A stretch of 37,038 nt of DNA from a bacterium (Candidatus Blackallbacteria) CG13_big_fil_rev_8_21_14_2_50_49_14 (lineage in GTDB: Bacteria > Cyanobacteriota > Sericytochromatia > UBA7694). The stretch spans positions 1 through 37,038 of the forward strand of contig PFGG01000084.1 of assembly GCA_002783405.1 (NCBI GenBank), in the 5' to 3' direction. Shown piece by piece: positions 1 to 7,248 of this stretch; position 1 is the stretch's first letter; every line of letters starts with the position of its first letter. A program made the translations under genes and the position numbers. The notes under the pieces are model-generated. The model worked only from the letters and a program-made list of their open reading frames with translations. It was not told the DNA's origin and did no database searches.

Positions 1-249
1 ATCAAAGGCAAGGTGCTGATTCTGCATGGCGCAGAGGATCCCTTTGTACCGGCCAAAGATATTGAAGCCTTTCTGGCAGAGCTGAAAGCAGCCAAGGTCG
101 ATTGGCAAATGGTCTCCTACAGTGGCGCTGTTCACGCCTTCACCAATCCTGAAGCAGGCAATAATCCCAGCTCTGGCGCAGCCTATCATGCCAACGCCGA
201 TCGCCGCTCCTGGGAAGCCATGAAACAGTTCTTCGCTGAACTCTTTTAG
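1..249 (+). CDS. Dienelactone hydrolase family protein, C-terminal fragment
   Basis: The reading frame is open from the first base, so the gene starts left of the window; 82 codons and the stop are visible. The fragment has the end of an alpha/beta-hydrolase fold: a strand followed by HGAEDP (Asp at visible residue 13, the usual acid position) and SGAVHAF (His at visible residue 45, the usual catalytic histidine). The Asp/His spacing and the tail with NPEAG and YHANAD fit dienelactone hydrolase/carboxymethylenebutenolidase-like proteins. The nucleophile is outside the window. These enzymes hydrolyse lactones or esters in the cytoplasm or periplasm; the real substrate cannot be inferred here. 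Confidence 0.8.
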   Translation: MKGKVLILHGAEDPFVPAKDIEAFLAELKAAKVDWQMVSYSGAVHAFTNPEAGNNPSSGAAYHANADRRSWEAMKQFFAELF

Positions 250-281
250 TTCCCCCACACATGCTCGGGAGGGGCACGCGC

Positions 282-287
282 TATAAT
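282..287 (+). promoter_or_regulatory. Candidate -10 element (CGCTATAATC) for the 318 gene
   Basis: A perfect TATAAT sits 30 bases before the ATG at 318. No good -35 hexamer lies 16-18 bases upstream. The same CGCTATAATC context recurs before the gene at 22763. Confidence 0.4.
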
Positions 288-317
288 CAGATCAGGTTTA
301 AATTGTGAGGCCTGAAA

Positions 318-1139
318 ATGCAACCGCTCCGTCCCTCCCAAGCACATTCTGCGCCCTTCTTGGCGCAAAAGCAGGCTGCTCCCAGTGCGCAGCCTGCTCA
401 AACAGCGCCCACCGCCGCTGCCGGTAGTCAGACCTCAAATCCATCATTGCAAACACCTCGCCAAGGCAAAGCCCTTGCGGTTCAAAGTCTGGTCGATATC
501 CCTGCTGACTTCCCCATTTGGAATTTTAAAGCCAAAAGTTTTCCGGGGTTTTACCCAGCAGGGCAAGATCGCAGCTCTGCCTACCATTTTGCTGAAATTC
601 AAAAGGATCTGCCTGCCATCTGGCAACGCCCCTGGAGCCAGGATTTGCCTCAGGCCAAAACCCACTCAGGCGAAACCTACGGACAATTGTTCAAACGCAT
701 TGGCGCCGAAATAGGTGCCGACCCCTATGCCCTGGCCGCCTATTGTATATTTGAAAGCTACCATTCTGGCAAACACAGCTTCAATCCACGCATGCAGGAA
801 ATCGGCAAAGGCATGCATGCCGCCGGTTTGGCAGCCACCCAAGCCCAAGACTGGAAAGGCCGTCAGATTCCAGGCCTGGAAAAACGCTTCCCAACCTCAA
901 CTCAAGCCACTGCTTCACTTTTGCGCAATCACCCCGAATACAGTCTGCGCTGCTTGGCAGCGGAATTCAAACAGACCTATCAGCGAAAAGCTGATCTTGC
1001 CAAAACTTTTCCAGGCGTGGCCTATCCCGCCTGGGGCAAGCCCAGTATCAGCCGGGGAAATTATGGCACCCAGGCCCAGTATGTAAGCCGGGCCCATGTG
1101 CTCTATCAAGGGTTTCGGGCAGCCGATCAGGCCCGCTGA
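318..1139 (+). CDS. Lysozyme/transglycosylase-like protein, uncertain
   Basis: This 273-residue protein has a proline/alanine/glutamine-rich N-terminal part (about residues 1-60) and a helical C-terminal domain. Around Glu146 it reads FESYHSGKHSFNP. This resembles the catalytic Glu-Ser and the downstream FNP of lysozyme-like lytic transglycosylases, but the usual GLMQ motif is not evident and the match is weak. A later GKPSISRGNYGTQAQYVSRA segment also recalls lysozyme-fold proteins. No signal peptide is obvious, so export is unclear. It follows a -10-like element and has only a weak ribosome site (GTGAGG). The function is a guess; it may bind or cut peptidoglycan, or be an unrelated helical protein. 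Confidence 0.55.
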   Translation: MQPLRPSQAHSAPFLAQKQAAPSAQPAQTAPTAAAGSQTSNPSLQTPRQGKALAVQSLVDIPADFPIWNFKAKSFPGFYPAGQDRSSAYHFAEIQKDLPAIWQRPWSQDLPQAKTHSGETYGQLFKRIGAEIGADPYALAAYCIFESYHSGKHSFNPRMQEIGKGMHAAGLAATQAQDWKGRQIPGLEKRFPTSTQATASLLRNHPEYSLRCLAAEFKQTYQRKADLAKTFPGVAYPAWGKPSISRGNYGTQAQYVSRAHVLYQGFRAADQAR

Positions 1140-1236
1140 AGTTCCTGAGACTTGGGTCTCTGTCCCCAAAGCTTATCTTAACGTTATGAATTGGTAAAAA
1201 AACAACCAAATTCAACAAGATCTTGAGGGCAACCGC

Positions 1237-1242
1237 TACAAT
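1237..1242 (+). promoter_or_regulatory. Candidate -10 element (CGCTACAATA)
   Basis: TACAAT lies 37 bases before the ATG at 1279, in the same CGCTAYAAT context as two other sites in the window. There is no convincing -35. The mRNA leader would carry the strong TAGGAGAG ribosome site before 1279. Confidence 0.35.
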
Positions 1243-1278
1243 AGAATTAACTGGATAACCTGGCGTAGGAGAGAGCAT

Positions 1279-2661
1279 ATGAAACTGAAATTAATCCCCC
1301 CCCTGCTTCTGGCCGCCGTGCTGAGCGGCAGCTTGGTCGGCTGTTCAGCCGGTAACCCACTTGATCCCGCCAGTGCTTTTCGTACCAACCAGCAAAATAA
1401 TTTCGCCAGCTTCCAGGGCCAGCAAGCCGTTCCCAATGAATACCTGATCAAACGCAGTGGCGTGAACTATCTCGAAAGCCCCGAAGAATTTGCTCAGAAA
1501 AATGGCCTGCTCTTTGTCGAAGAAATTCAGGATCTGGGCGTTGAACTCTTTCAAGCCAACGACCCCTCCGCAATTGAAAAAATTCAGGGCATGGTAGAAT
1601 TTGCTGAACCCAATTATCTGCGCTCGATCAGCCTGCCCCAGCAATCCGGCGTACAGGCCCAGTCAGTTTATCACCGTCAGAGTGCTTCTGAATCTGCCCC
1701 CATCGCGATCAACAATTATATCGGCCTGATTGATACAGGCGTTGACATGAGCCACCCCGACCTGCAAGGCAAACTGCTGGCCGGTCACAATACCCTCGGC
1801 GGCGGCGATGTCAATGACGACAATGGCCATGGCACCTATCTGGCCGGTGTGGCTGTCGCTTCAGACGCCCAACAACAAATCAGCGGGGTGACCCCCGGTG
1901 GCAAAGTTCTGCCGATCAAAGCCCTCGACGCCAATGGCATTGGCACCGACTACAGCATTGCCAAAGGCATTATGACGGCGATTGAATATGGTGCCAAAGT
2001 GATTGTTTTAAGTGCCAGTGGCGCACAGCAGGGCAAAGCCCTGACCGCCGCGATTGATTACGCCAACCGCATGAATATTCCAATTGTCGCTCCCGCTGGC
2101 AATGGCATGGCCGCTGCCTCTTTCCCAGGCAATTACCGTGGTGTTTTGGCGGTGAACTCGATGGATATCAGCGGCCAACGTCCCGCTCCCTTCGCCGCAC
2201 AAAGCGCCAATGTCACCATCAGCGCTGTAGCCCAAGGCATTCGTTCTACCTTGCCCATGCGCAGTTTCAGTCTCAGCCGCATGGGTTTAACCCCTGGTTT
2301 TGGTCAGCTCGAAACCCCTGCAGCCGCCGCCATGCAAGCCGCTGCGGCCCTGGCCCTGATTCGCACCCGTCAACCTCAACTCAATTTGGCCCAAATGCGT
2401 CAAACCCTGATTCAGTCAGCCGATAAACTGGGCAATAACCCTGCTCTGGGCAGTGGCCGTTTGAATATGGCCAGCGTCAACCGTGGAACAGTCGCTCCGG
2501 TTGCCAGCCAGAGTTATAACCGTGCCCCTGCTTATCCCCAGCAGCAAGCGGCCTATGGTTATGCCACAGCTCCTGCTGCCTATAGCGGTTATGCCGCTCC
2601 CCAACAGGCTGCAGCCAACTATGGCAGCTATGCTTACCAGGCTCCCCGCCGGGCCTATTAA
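1279..2661 (+). CDS. Subtilisin-fold (S8) lipoprotein lacking the catalytic serine
   Basis: This is a 460-residue exported protein. Residues 1-22 form a lipoprotein signal with lipobox LVGC (Cys22). Residues about 50-115 look like an I9 inhibitor propeptide, ending VEFAEPNY. The peptidase domain follows: Asp152 in LIDTGVDMSHPDL, His184 in DDNGHGTYLAG and the oxyanion Asn275 in APAGNG are all present. The block that should read GTSMAAPHVAG instead reads ETPAAAAMQAA (345-355), so no serine stands at the nucleophile position. The tail (about 410-460) is rich in Tyr, Ala, Gln and Pro. By family knowledge it is probably a non-cleaving pseudopeptidase held at a membrane. The start is set by TAGGAGAG just upstream. 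It is probably co-transcribed with the small membrane gene at 2672. Confidence 0.88.
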   Translation: MKLKLIPPLLLAAVLSGSLVGCSAGNPLDPASAFRTNQQNNFASFQGQQAVPNEYLIKRSGVNYLESPEEFAQKNGLLFVEEIQDLGVELFQANDPSAIEKIQGMVEFAEPNYLRSISLPQQSGVQAQSVYHRQSASESAPIAINNYIGLIDTGVDMSHPDLQGKLLAGHNTLGGGDVNDDNGHGTYLAGVAVASDAQQQISGVTPGGKVLPIKALDANGIGTDYSIAKGIMTAIEYGAKVIVLSASGAQQGKALTAAIDYANRMNIPIVAPAGNGMAAASFPGNYRGVLAVNSMDISGQRPAPFAAQSANVTISAVAQGIRSTLPMRSFSLSRMGLTPGFGQLETPAAAAMQAAAALALIRTRQPQLNLAQMRQTLIQSADKLGNNPALGSGRLNMASVNRGTVAPVASQSYNRAPAYPQQQAAYGYATAPAAYSGYAAPQQAAANYGSYAYQAPRRAY

Positions 2662-2671
2662 GGAACACCTC

Positions 2672-3037
2672 ATGCTACTGCGTATTGCCCCTACAGCCTC
2701 TACTTACCAACCCTATGGCCAACTGGCACTTCAGCGCTTTTCAAGCCCAGCACCTGTCTCTGCCTATCAAATGGACACCCTGACTTTGCCACTTAAACCC
2801 ACACCTGATCCTGGCGATATTCCCCCCCCTGAACCCTCAGGCAGTTTTTGGAACCGGGGCGAAGTACGTTTGGGCCTGCTTCTGGCCGGAAGTGCAACCG
2901 TCGGCGGCGGCGCAGGCTATTTCATCAGCAAGGCCGCTGGCAGCAGCAGTTTGGCCATGGGCACTGCGATTGGAGCCACTGTCGGAGCCGCTTTACCTGT
3001 CGCCATGCTGATCTGGGCCTTAAAAAACTGGAACTGA
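2672..3037 (+). CDS. Small glycine-rich membrane protein, unknown function
   Basis: This 121-residue protein has a soluble proline-rich N-terminal half and two glycine-rich hydrophobic stretches (about residues 67-87 and 93-117), likely a transmembrane hairpin of the glycine-zipper kind. I chose the ATG at 2672 because an AAGGA ribosome site overlaps the stop of the upstream subtilase gene (TTAAGGAAC). A longer frame from 2483 would run inside that gene. The 10-base gap implies an operon with the subtilisin-fold lipoprotein, so the two may act together at the envelope. I do not recognise a named family. Confidence 0.7.
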   Translation: MLLRIAPTASTYQPYGQLALQRFSSPAPVSAYQMDTLTLPLKPTPDPGDIPPPEPSGSFWNRGEVRLGLLLAGSATVGGGAGYFISKAAGSSSLAMGTAIGATVGAALPVAMLIWALKNWN

Positions 3038-3424
3038 AGCCTTTCGCTATTTTTTTCAAAGAATACCTGTCGGACGGCAGAACGAGCTGAAACATTGCGC
3101 AATTGGCTCACAAGAAAGGCCTTTGCAGCGCAATGAGGTGCTCTATCCGGTTATCAACTGCCCACACAAATGCTCCCCCACCAGAAGAACTTCGCCCTGT
3201 TGGCCAGCCTGATTCAAGGTTTCTGAGCTATATCCTTGCTCTGAACCCTGTCATTCAGAGCCCTCAATCCATGACAAAATGAGCAAAAGCATCAACAGCC
3301 CACACCATTTTGGACATGGACAATTCAAAAATTCAGAATGCAACAGATTTTGGTAGGCGTAAATTTTAATTAAAAAAGGGTAAACCCCTCAAAAATTTCA
3401 TCTCATTGAAGGAGAAATCATCCT
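3038..3424 (+). other. 387-bp intergenic region, no gene seen
   Basis: No credible reading frame is seen. It holds a perfect 8-bp inverted repeat with an 8-base loop (3238-3261, GCTCTGAA/TTCAGAGC) without a following T-run. It turns AT-rich after about 3300, as expected for a promoter/leader region of the EF-hand lipoprotein gene, and ends with the AAGGAG ribosome site before 3425. I could not pick a clear -35/-10 pair. Confidence 0.5.
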
Positions 3425-4198
3425 ATGAAATCGTTCTACACAGCCCTGGGAGTGGCCGCAGCCCTCTTTAGCCTGAACGCCTGCCAATCTCAGTTGCCAG
3501 TCAATGCTCCCGCTGTTACACAAACTTTGCGCAGCATGAGCAGAAGCACCTCGACGAAAGCAAGTGGCACGGTTCGCTCCAATGCAGGGTTGGATATTGT
3601 GATAGGCCCTTTGCGGCAGATCTATTTTAAAAATATTGATCGCGATCACAATGGCTATTTAAGTGGGCAGGAAGTCAATGGCGCTTATCTTCAAGACTAT
3701 GCCAGCCAATTCGATACCAATAAAGATGGGCTGATCAACGAAACAGAATTCGTGAATACGAAAATTAAAATTGTCCCCGGAGCCAATGGAGGATATGGCA
3801 TGTATGTCCCCACCCGAGAATCTCTGCGTCAAATGATGAAAACCATCTGGAGTCAAATCGACAAAGACAGAAACAATTTGCTAACAATTGATGAATACAT
3901 GAGCTTTGCCGCCCCGCCAATGCCTGCAGTACCGATTGCTCCCCCTACCGGAACCGATGGCTCTTGCAATAATGGCTGTGCGCCAACAGATCCAAGTTCT
4001 GGTTATGACCCAGGCTATGGTGCTGGTTATGGTTCAGGCTATGGCGGTTACGATCAAACCGAAATCTATCGCAAACAGATCGCCCAACAGGCCTTCCAAA
4101 TGGGCGATAAAAACCTCGACAAGCTGATGAATTTCAGTGAGTTTGAAGATCTTCAGGCCCGTCTCTTGCTCGCCAGCAGCAGCCAGACAATCTACTAA
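3425..4198 (+). CDS. EF-hand calcium-binding lipoprotein
   Basis: This 257-residue lipoprotein has a short hydrophobic signal and lipobox LNAC (Cys20). Four EF-hand loops can be read: DRDHNGYLSGQE (72-83), DTNKDGLINETE (97-108), DKDRNNLLTIDE (146-157) and the less regular DKNLDKLMNFSE (228-239). The first two keep the Asp/Asn ligands, the central Gly and the final Glu; the third has Asn for Gly. A Pro-rich and then Gly/Tyr-rich linker (about 160-215) separates loops 3 and 4. The start follows AAGGAG. It is expected to bind calcium at the cell envelope as sensor, buffer or structural protein. A hairpin follows the stop, so it is probably monocistronic. Confidence 0.88.
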   Translation: MKSFYTALGVAAALFSLNACQSQLPVNAPAVTQTLRSMSRSTSTKASGTVRSNAGLDIVIGPLRQIYFKNIDRDHNGYLSGQEVNGAYLQDYASQFDTNKDGLINETEFVNTKIKIVPGANGGYGMYVPTRESLRQMMKTIWSQIDKDRNNLLTIDEYMSFAAPPMPAVPIAPPTGTDGSCNNGCAPTDPSSGYDPGYGAGYGSGYGGYDQTEIYRKQIAQQAFQMGDKNLDKLMNFSEFEDLQARLLLASSSQTIY

Positions 4199-4216
4199 GT
4201 TTCAACGGAGTCGGAT

Positions 4217-4249
4217 GAAGCACTCAGTCAGGAACTGGCTGGGTGCTTC
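4217..4249 (+). terminator. Strong hairpin after the EF-hand lipoprotein gene
   Basis: Eleven-base arms GAAGCACTCAG / CTGGGTGCTTC (one G-T pair) flank an 11-base loop. It starts 18 bases after the stop at 4198 and ends 9 bases before the ATG at 4259. There is no T-run, so it may be a weak terminator, an mRNA-stabilising stem or a translational control element for the next gene. Confidence 0.45.
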
Positions 4250-4258
4250 TGCAATCAA

Positions 4259-5101
4259 ATGAACCAAGAAGCACGGATCAAAACCTGGATCTCAAGAATT
4301 CAACTCAACAAAGTCTTGATCAAAGACACTATCGACCAAAACTTTGACGGGAATCTTTCCTCCTTTGGACGAAGTCTTGAATCCGATGAACTGCCTCACC
4401 GCAAAACCATTCTGCGCTGGGTTTCGCCGCAATATACAGGGTTACCCAAAGGTGTAAAAAGACTGTTTGAACTGGCCCAGTTGATGGATCTCGATCCCTT
4501 TTTTCTCTTTGATATACCTGAAGACGTTTTTTCTGAGATCTGTCATGTCTTGCCCTGGAACGCCCCCTGGGGAAAATACCATAAATGTCTCAGCTATTTC
4601 CAAACCCTGTTTGGTCTCTCTCATCACAATTGGCCACCTCAGGAACTGGCAGAAGAAACAGGAGAGACTTGGAAAATTCAGGATTTCATTCACAATGCCC
4701 GTTTAGAGCAAAACAAATACCAAGCCTTTAAACTCTGGCCTGAAAAAATATATGACCTGAACAAAATGAATGCGATTGAAGCCTTCAACCGAAAATACCA
4801 AATCTGGTATCTCGCTTTCAGAGATATTCAATTAACTCATGTTCAGGTGCAACCCTTGGGTTTCTGGCGCCCGTTTGGAATGCTCATACGCACCCCCACA
4901 GAGCTTCGGCTGCTGAACTTTTTAGGCCTAGAGCAACGTATTCCCTGCCCCGACTCCCTACAGGAGATAGATTTCTCTCTTTATCTAGGCGCGGGCAGCG
5001 CAGAGTTTCGCATCGCATCTTTGCATGATTTTGACTTCAGTGCCGCAGATGCGCACGCTGAAAACCCACCCACTTCACTCTATTTCGGATTCAGCCTTTG
5101 A
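4259..5101 (+). CDS. Uncharacterised protein with HTH-like N-terminus
   Basis: This 280-residue soluble protein belongs to no family I recognise. The first 90 residues are helical and basic; the segment FGRSLESDELPHRKTILRW followed by GVKRLFELAQLMDLDP is reminiscent of an XRE-type helix-turn-helix protein in which a repertoire of helices precedes a 'which step next' region. This is only a resemblance. The rest is aromatic-rich (many W, F, Y), with no signal peptide or membrane segment. The ATG at 4259 lacks a visible Shine-Dalgarno sequence and lies just after a strong hairpin, so expression may be low or controlled. The next in-frame Met is far inside. Alternatives: a transcription factor with a ligand domain, or a phage/defence-like orphan. 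Confidence 0.6.
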   Translation: MNQEARIKTWISRIQLNKVLIKDTIDQNFDGNLSSFGRSLESDELPHRKTILRWVSPQYTGLPKGVKRLFELAQLMDLDPFFLFDIPEDVFSEICHVLPWNAPWGKYHKCLSYFQTLFGLSHHNWPPQELAEETGETWKIQDFIHNARLEQNKYQAFKLWPEKIYDLNKMNAIEAFNRKYQIWYLAFRDIQLTHVQVQPLGFWRPFGMLIRTPTELRLLNFLGLEQRIPCPDSLQEIDFSLYLGAGSAEFRIASLHDFDFSAADAHAENPPTSLYFGFSL

Positions 5102-5208
5102 GGCTGCTTCAAGGTTCTCACTCCAACTCCTCATCTTGACACGTCCTCCACCCAAGGGTGCCGAAACTGCAGAAGTTTTTCGGCATATCCAAACCCTCTT
5201 CTCAGGGC

Positions 5209-5237
5209 TTGACAAATTCTCAATAAATGTATAAAAT
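5209..5237 (+). promoter_or_regulatory. Sigma70-type promoter of the NAD operon
   Basis: A perfect TTGACA (5209-5214) is followed by TAAAAT at 5232-5237 (17-base spacer); TATAAA at 5230 with a 15-base spacer is an alternative. It lies upstream of pncB, which has an excellent AAGGAGGT ribosome site (5248-5255). Confidence 0.75.
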
Positions 5238-5244
5238 ACACTTA
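5224..5244. promoter_or_regulatory. Palindromic operator over the pncB promoter (NrtR-like site A)
   Basis: Arms TAAATGTAT and ATACACTTA around AAA form a 21-bp palindrome with one mismatched pair. It covers the -10 and predicted start point, a typical repressor position. A near copy lies at 31706-31726 before the Nudix gene. Confidence 0.6.
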
Positions 5245-5263
5245 TATAAAGGAGGTACTCCAT

Positions 5264-6655
5264 ATGTCTCTGATACCCACCCACAACCAAACCCTGATCA
5301 CCGACCTCTACCAACTCACTATGGCTGCCGGCTATTATTCGCGCGGCATGCAACAGACCTCAAGTTTTGAACTCTATGTGCGCCGTTTACCCAAAAATCG
5401 CAATTTTCTCGTGGCCGCCGGGCTGGAACAGGCCCTCGACTATCTCGAAAACCTGCGTTTTGAAGCTAAAGAAATTGCCTATTTACAATCCCTGCCCGTT
5501 TTTTCAAACGTCGATCCCAGCTTTTGGGATTACCTCAAAAACTTCAGATTTGAAGGCGAAGTCTGGGCCCTGCGCGAAGGCAGTGTCTTCTTCCCCTATG
5601 AGCCCATTCTGCGCGTAACCGCCCCTGTGATTCAGGCGCAATTGGTGGAAACCTGGCTGCTTTCGCTGATCAATTACCAAACCTCGGTGGCAAGCAAAGC
5701 CGCAAGAATCTGGTTGGCCTGCCAGAGCGGCGAAAAACCTGTCGATTTTGTCGATTTTGGCTCACGGCGGGCCCACGGCCCTGAAGCCAGCGTGCTGGCT
5801 ACGCGCGCAGCCTATCTTGGTGGAGCCGTCGCCACCGCCAATGTCTATGCAGGCATGCATCTGGGCTTGCCTGTGAAAGGTACAGCCGCCCATTCCTGGA
5901 CCATGGCCTTTGAAAGTGAACCTGAAGCCTTCGCGGCCTACCATGCAGTCTTTCCCCACAATTCAGTCCTGCTGATTGACACCTATGATACAGCCCAAGG
6001 CGCTCGCCATGCCACAGCCCTGGGCTCAGAACTGCAGGGCGTCCGCCTCGACAGTGGCGATTTTTTAAGTCTCAGTCGCGAAGTACGCCAAATTCTCGAT
6101 GCCGCAGGGCTTGAAAAGGCCAAGATCGTGGTCAGCGGCGATATGAACGAAGATAAAATCGCCGCCCTGATGGCTGAAAAAGCCCCGATTGATATCTTTG
6201 GCGTCGGCACGGAGCTGGTCACCAGCATTGATGCGCCTTCTCTGGGGGGCGTGTATAAACTGGTCGAGCAGACCGAAAGCGACGGCACCCAGCACTACCG
6301 CGTCAAGCTCAGCAGCAGCAAAGTCAGTTACCCAGGCATCAAACAGGTCTGGCGCACCCATTCCAGCCTGGGTTTTTCCCACGATCTGCTGGCCCTGCAA
6401 GGCGAAAGCATCAGCGGAGCCATGCCGCAACTGAGCTGTGTGATGAAAGCAGGCAAACGCCTTCAAGCCCCCCCTGCGCTGCCTTTGCTGCGGGAAATCT
6501 GCCTCGAACAGTTGCAAAATCTGCCCGAAAGACTACAGGCTCTGCCTGTGGCAGAAGAGGCTTACCCTGTTACGCAAAGCCCGGCCCTGCGCGATCTCTT
6601 TGCCTCACTCAAAGCCGAATACGAAAAAAACCAGGCCGAAAGGAGTCCCCTATGA
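5264..6655 (+). CDS. pncB: Nicotinate phosphoribosyltransferase
   Basis: This 463-residue cytoplasmic enzyme converts nicotinate, PRPP and ATP to nicotinate mononucleotide, the entry step of the Preiss-Handler salvage route. The N-terminus (TDLYQLTMAAGYY) is typical. The conserved DFGSRRAHG block is at 164-172, and GTAAHSW carries the probable phosphorylated histidine (His210). RLDSGD and the later SGDMNED and FGVGT segments match the phosphate-binding part of the barrel. The length is normal for the longer bacterial form. The start is fixed by AAGGAGGT. The gene overlaps pncA by four bases (ATGA), so it heads a coupled operon, under the promoter and palindrome described above. Confidence 0.96.
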   Translation: MSLIPTHNQTLITDLYQLTMAAGYYSRGMQQTSSFELYVRRLPKNRNFLVAAGLEQALDYLENLRFEAKEIAYLQSLPVFSNVDPSFWDYLKNFRFEGEVWALREGSVFFPYEPILRVTAPVIQAQLVETWLLSLINYQTSVASKAARIWLACQSGEKPVDFVDFGSRRAHGPEASVLATRAAYLGGAVATANVYAGMHLGLPVKGTAAHSWTMAFESEPEAFAAYHAVFPHNSVLLIDTYDTAQGARHATALGSELQGVRLDSGDFLSLSREVRQILDAAGLEKAKIVVSGDMNEDKIAALMAEKAPIDIFGVGTELVTSIDAPSLGGVYKLVEQTESDGTQHYRVKLSSSKVSYPGIKQVWRTHSSLGFSHDLLALQGESISGAMPQLSCVMKAGKRLQAPPALPLLREICLEQLQNLPERLQALPVAEEAYPVTQSPALRDLFASLKAEYEKNQAERSPL

Positions 6656-7248
6656 ATACCCCCTTTGTCTTTGTCGATATTGATACCCAATTTGATTTCA
6701 TGCGCCCCGAAGGTGGGCTTTACGTGCCCGGCGCAGAAGGCCTTGAACCCGGTCTGGCCCGACTGATTCAGCACGCCCGCAGCCATGGTATTCCCATTGT
6801 GGCCTCCGCTGATGCCCACGCCCCCGATGACCCTGAATTTAGCCAATTTCCTCCCCACTGCGTGAAAGGTACAAGCGGTCAGAAACGGGTAGAAGCCACC
6901 CGAATTGCCGAAGCACAGATCCTGCCCAACACCCCAAGCGACTTCAACCCCGAAGAAAGTCAGGCCCTGGTGCTCGAAAAAACAGTCTTTGATATCTTTG
7001 GCAACCCCAATGCCGAAGCTGTATTTCAAGCTTGGGCCCCAGAACGCTGCTATGTCTTTGGCGTCGCCACCGATTACTGTGTGCGTGCCGCAGCTCTGGG
7101 CCTGCGCCAGAGAGGCTATACCGTCACCGTGATCGAAGATGCAATCAAGGCAGTGACCCCTGAAGGCGAGGCCCGCACCCTTGAAGAAATGAGGGCCGCT
7201 GGCGTACACTTTGCGAAGCTCGAACAAGTGCTGGAGGAAACAAAATGA
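6652..7248 (+). CDS. pncA: Nicotinamidase (isochorismatase fold)
   Basis: This 198-residue cytoplasmic hydrolase deamidates nicotinamide to nicotinate, the substrate of the upstream PncB. The catalytic triad of the family is visible: Asp11 in DIDTQFDF, Lys72 in HCVKGT and Cys143 in ATDYCVRA. The metal-site DAHAPDDPEF segment follows the Asp strand. The length is standard. It starts inside the pncB stop (ATGA) with an AGGAG ribosome site and ends overlapping the nadE start by four bases, so the three genes are translationally coupled. The isochorismatase superfamily is broad, but this neighbourhood makes nicotinamidase by far the most likely role. Confidence 0.94.
   Translation: MNTPFVFVDIDTQFDFMRPEGGLYVPGAEGLEPGLARLIQHARSHGIPIVASADAHAPDDPEFSQFPPHCVKGTSGQKRVEATRIAEAQILPNTPSDFNPEESQALVLEKTVFDIFGNPNAEAVFQAWAPERCYVFGVATDYCVRAAALGLRQRGYTVTVIEDAIKAVTPEGEARTLEEMRAAGVHFAKLEQVLEETK

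Noticed and set aside
1150-1170. Short hairpins after the 318 gene
   Set aside because: Stems of about 5 bp without a T-run; could be chance.
2483-2671. Upstream extension of the small membrane gene
   Set aside because: It would lie within the subtilase tail in another frame; the ATG at 2672 has an AAGGA ribosome site.
3238-3261. Perfect 8-bp inverted repeat taken as a terminator
   Set aside because: No T-run on either side, and it lies 200 bases from the preceding stop; kept only as a note in the intergenic entry.
5160-5184. Weak hairpin GCCGAAA/TTTCGGC before the NAD promoter as a terminator
   Set aside because: The loop is long (11 bases) and no T-run follows.
6562-7227. Minus-strand frame of 221 codons over pncA
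   Set aside because: It is the reverse shadow of a fully supported pncA with all catalytic residues and overlapping neighbours.
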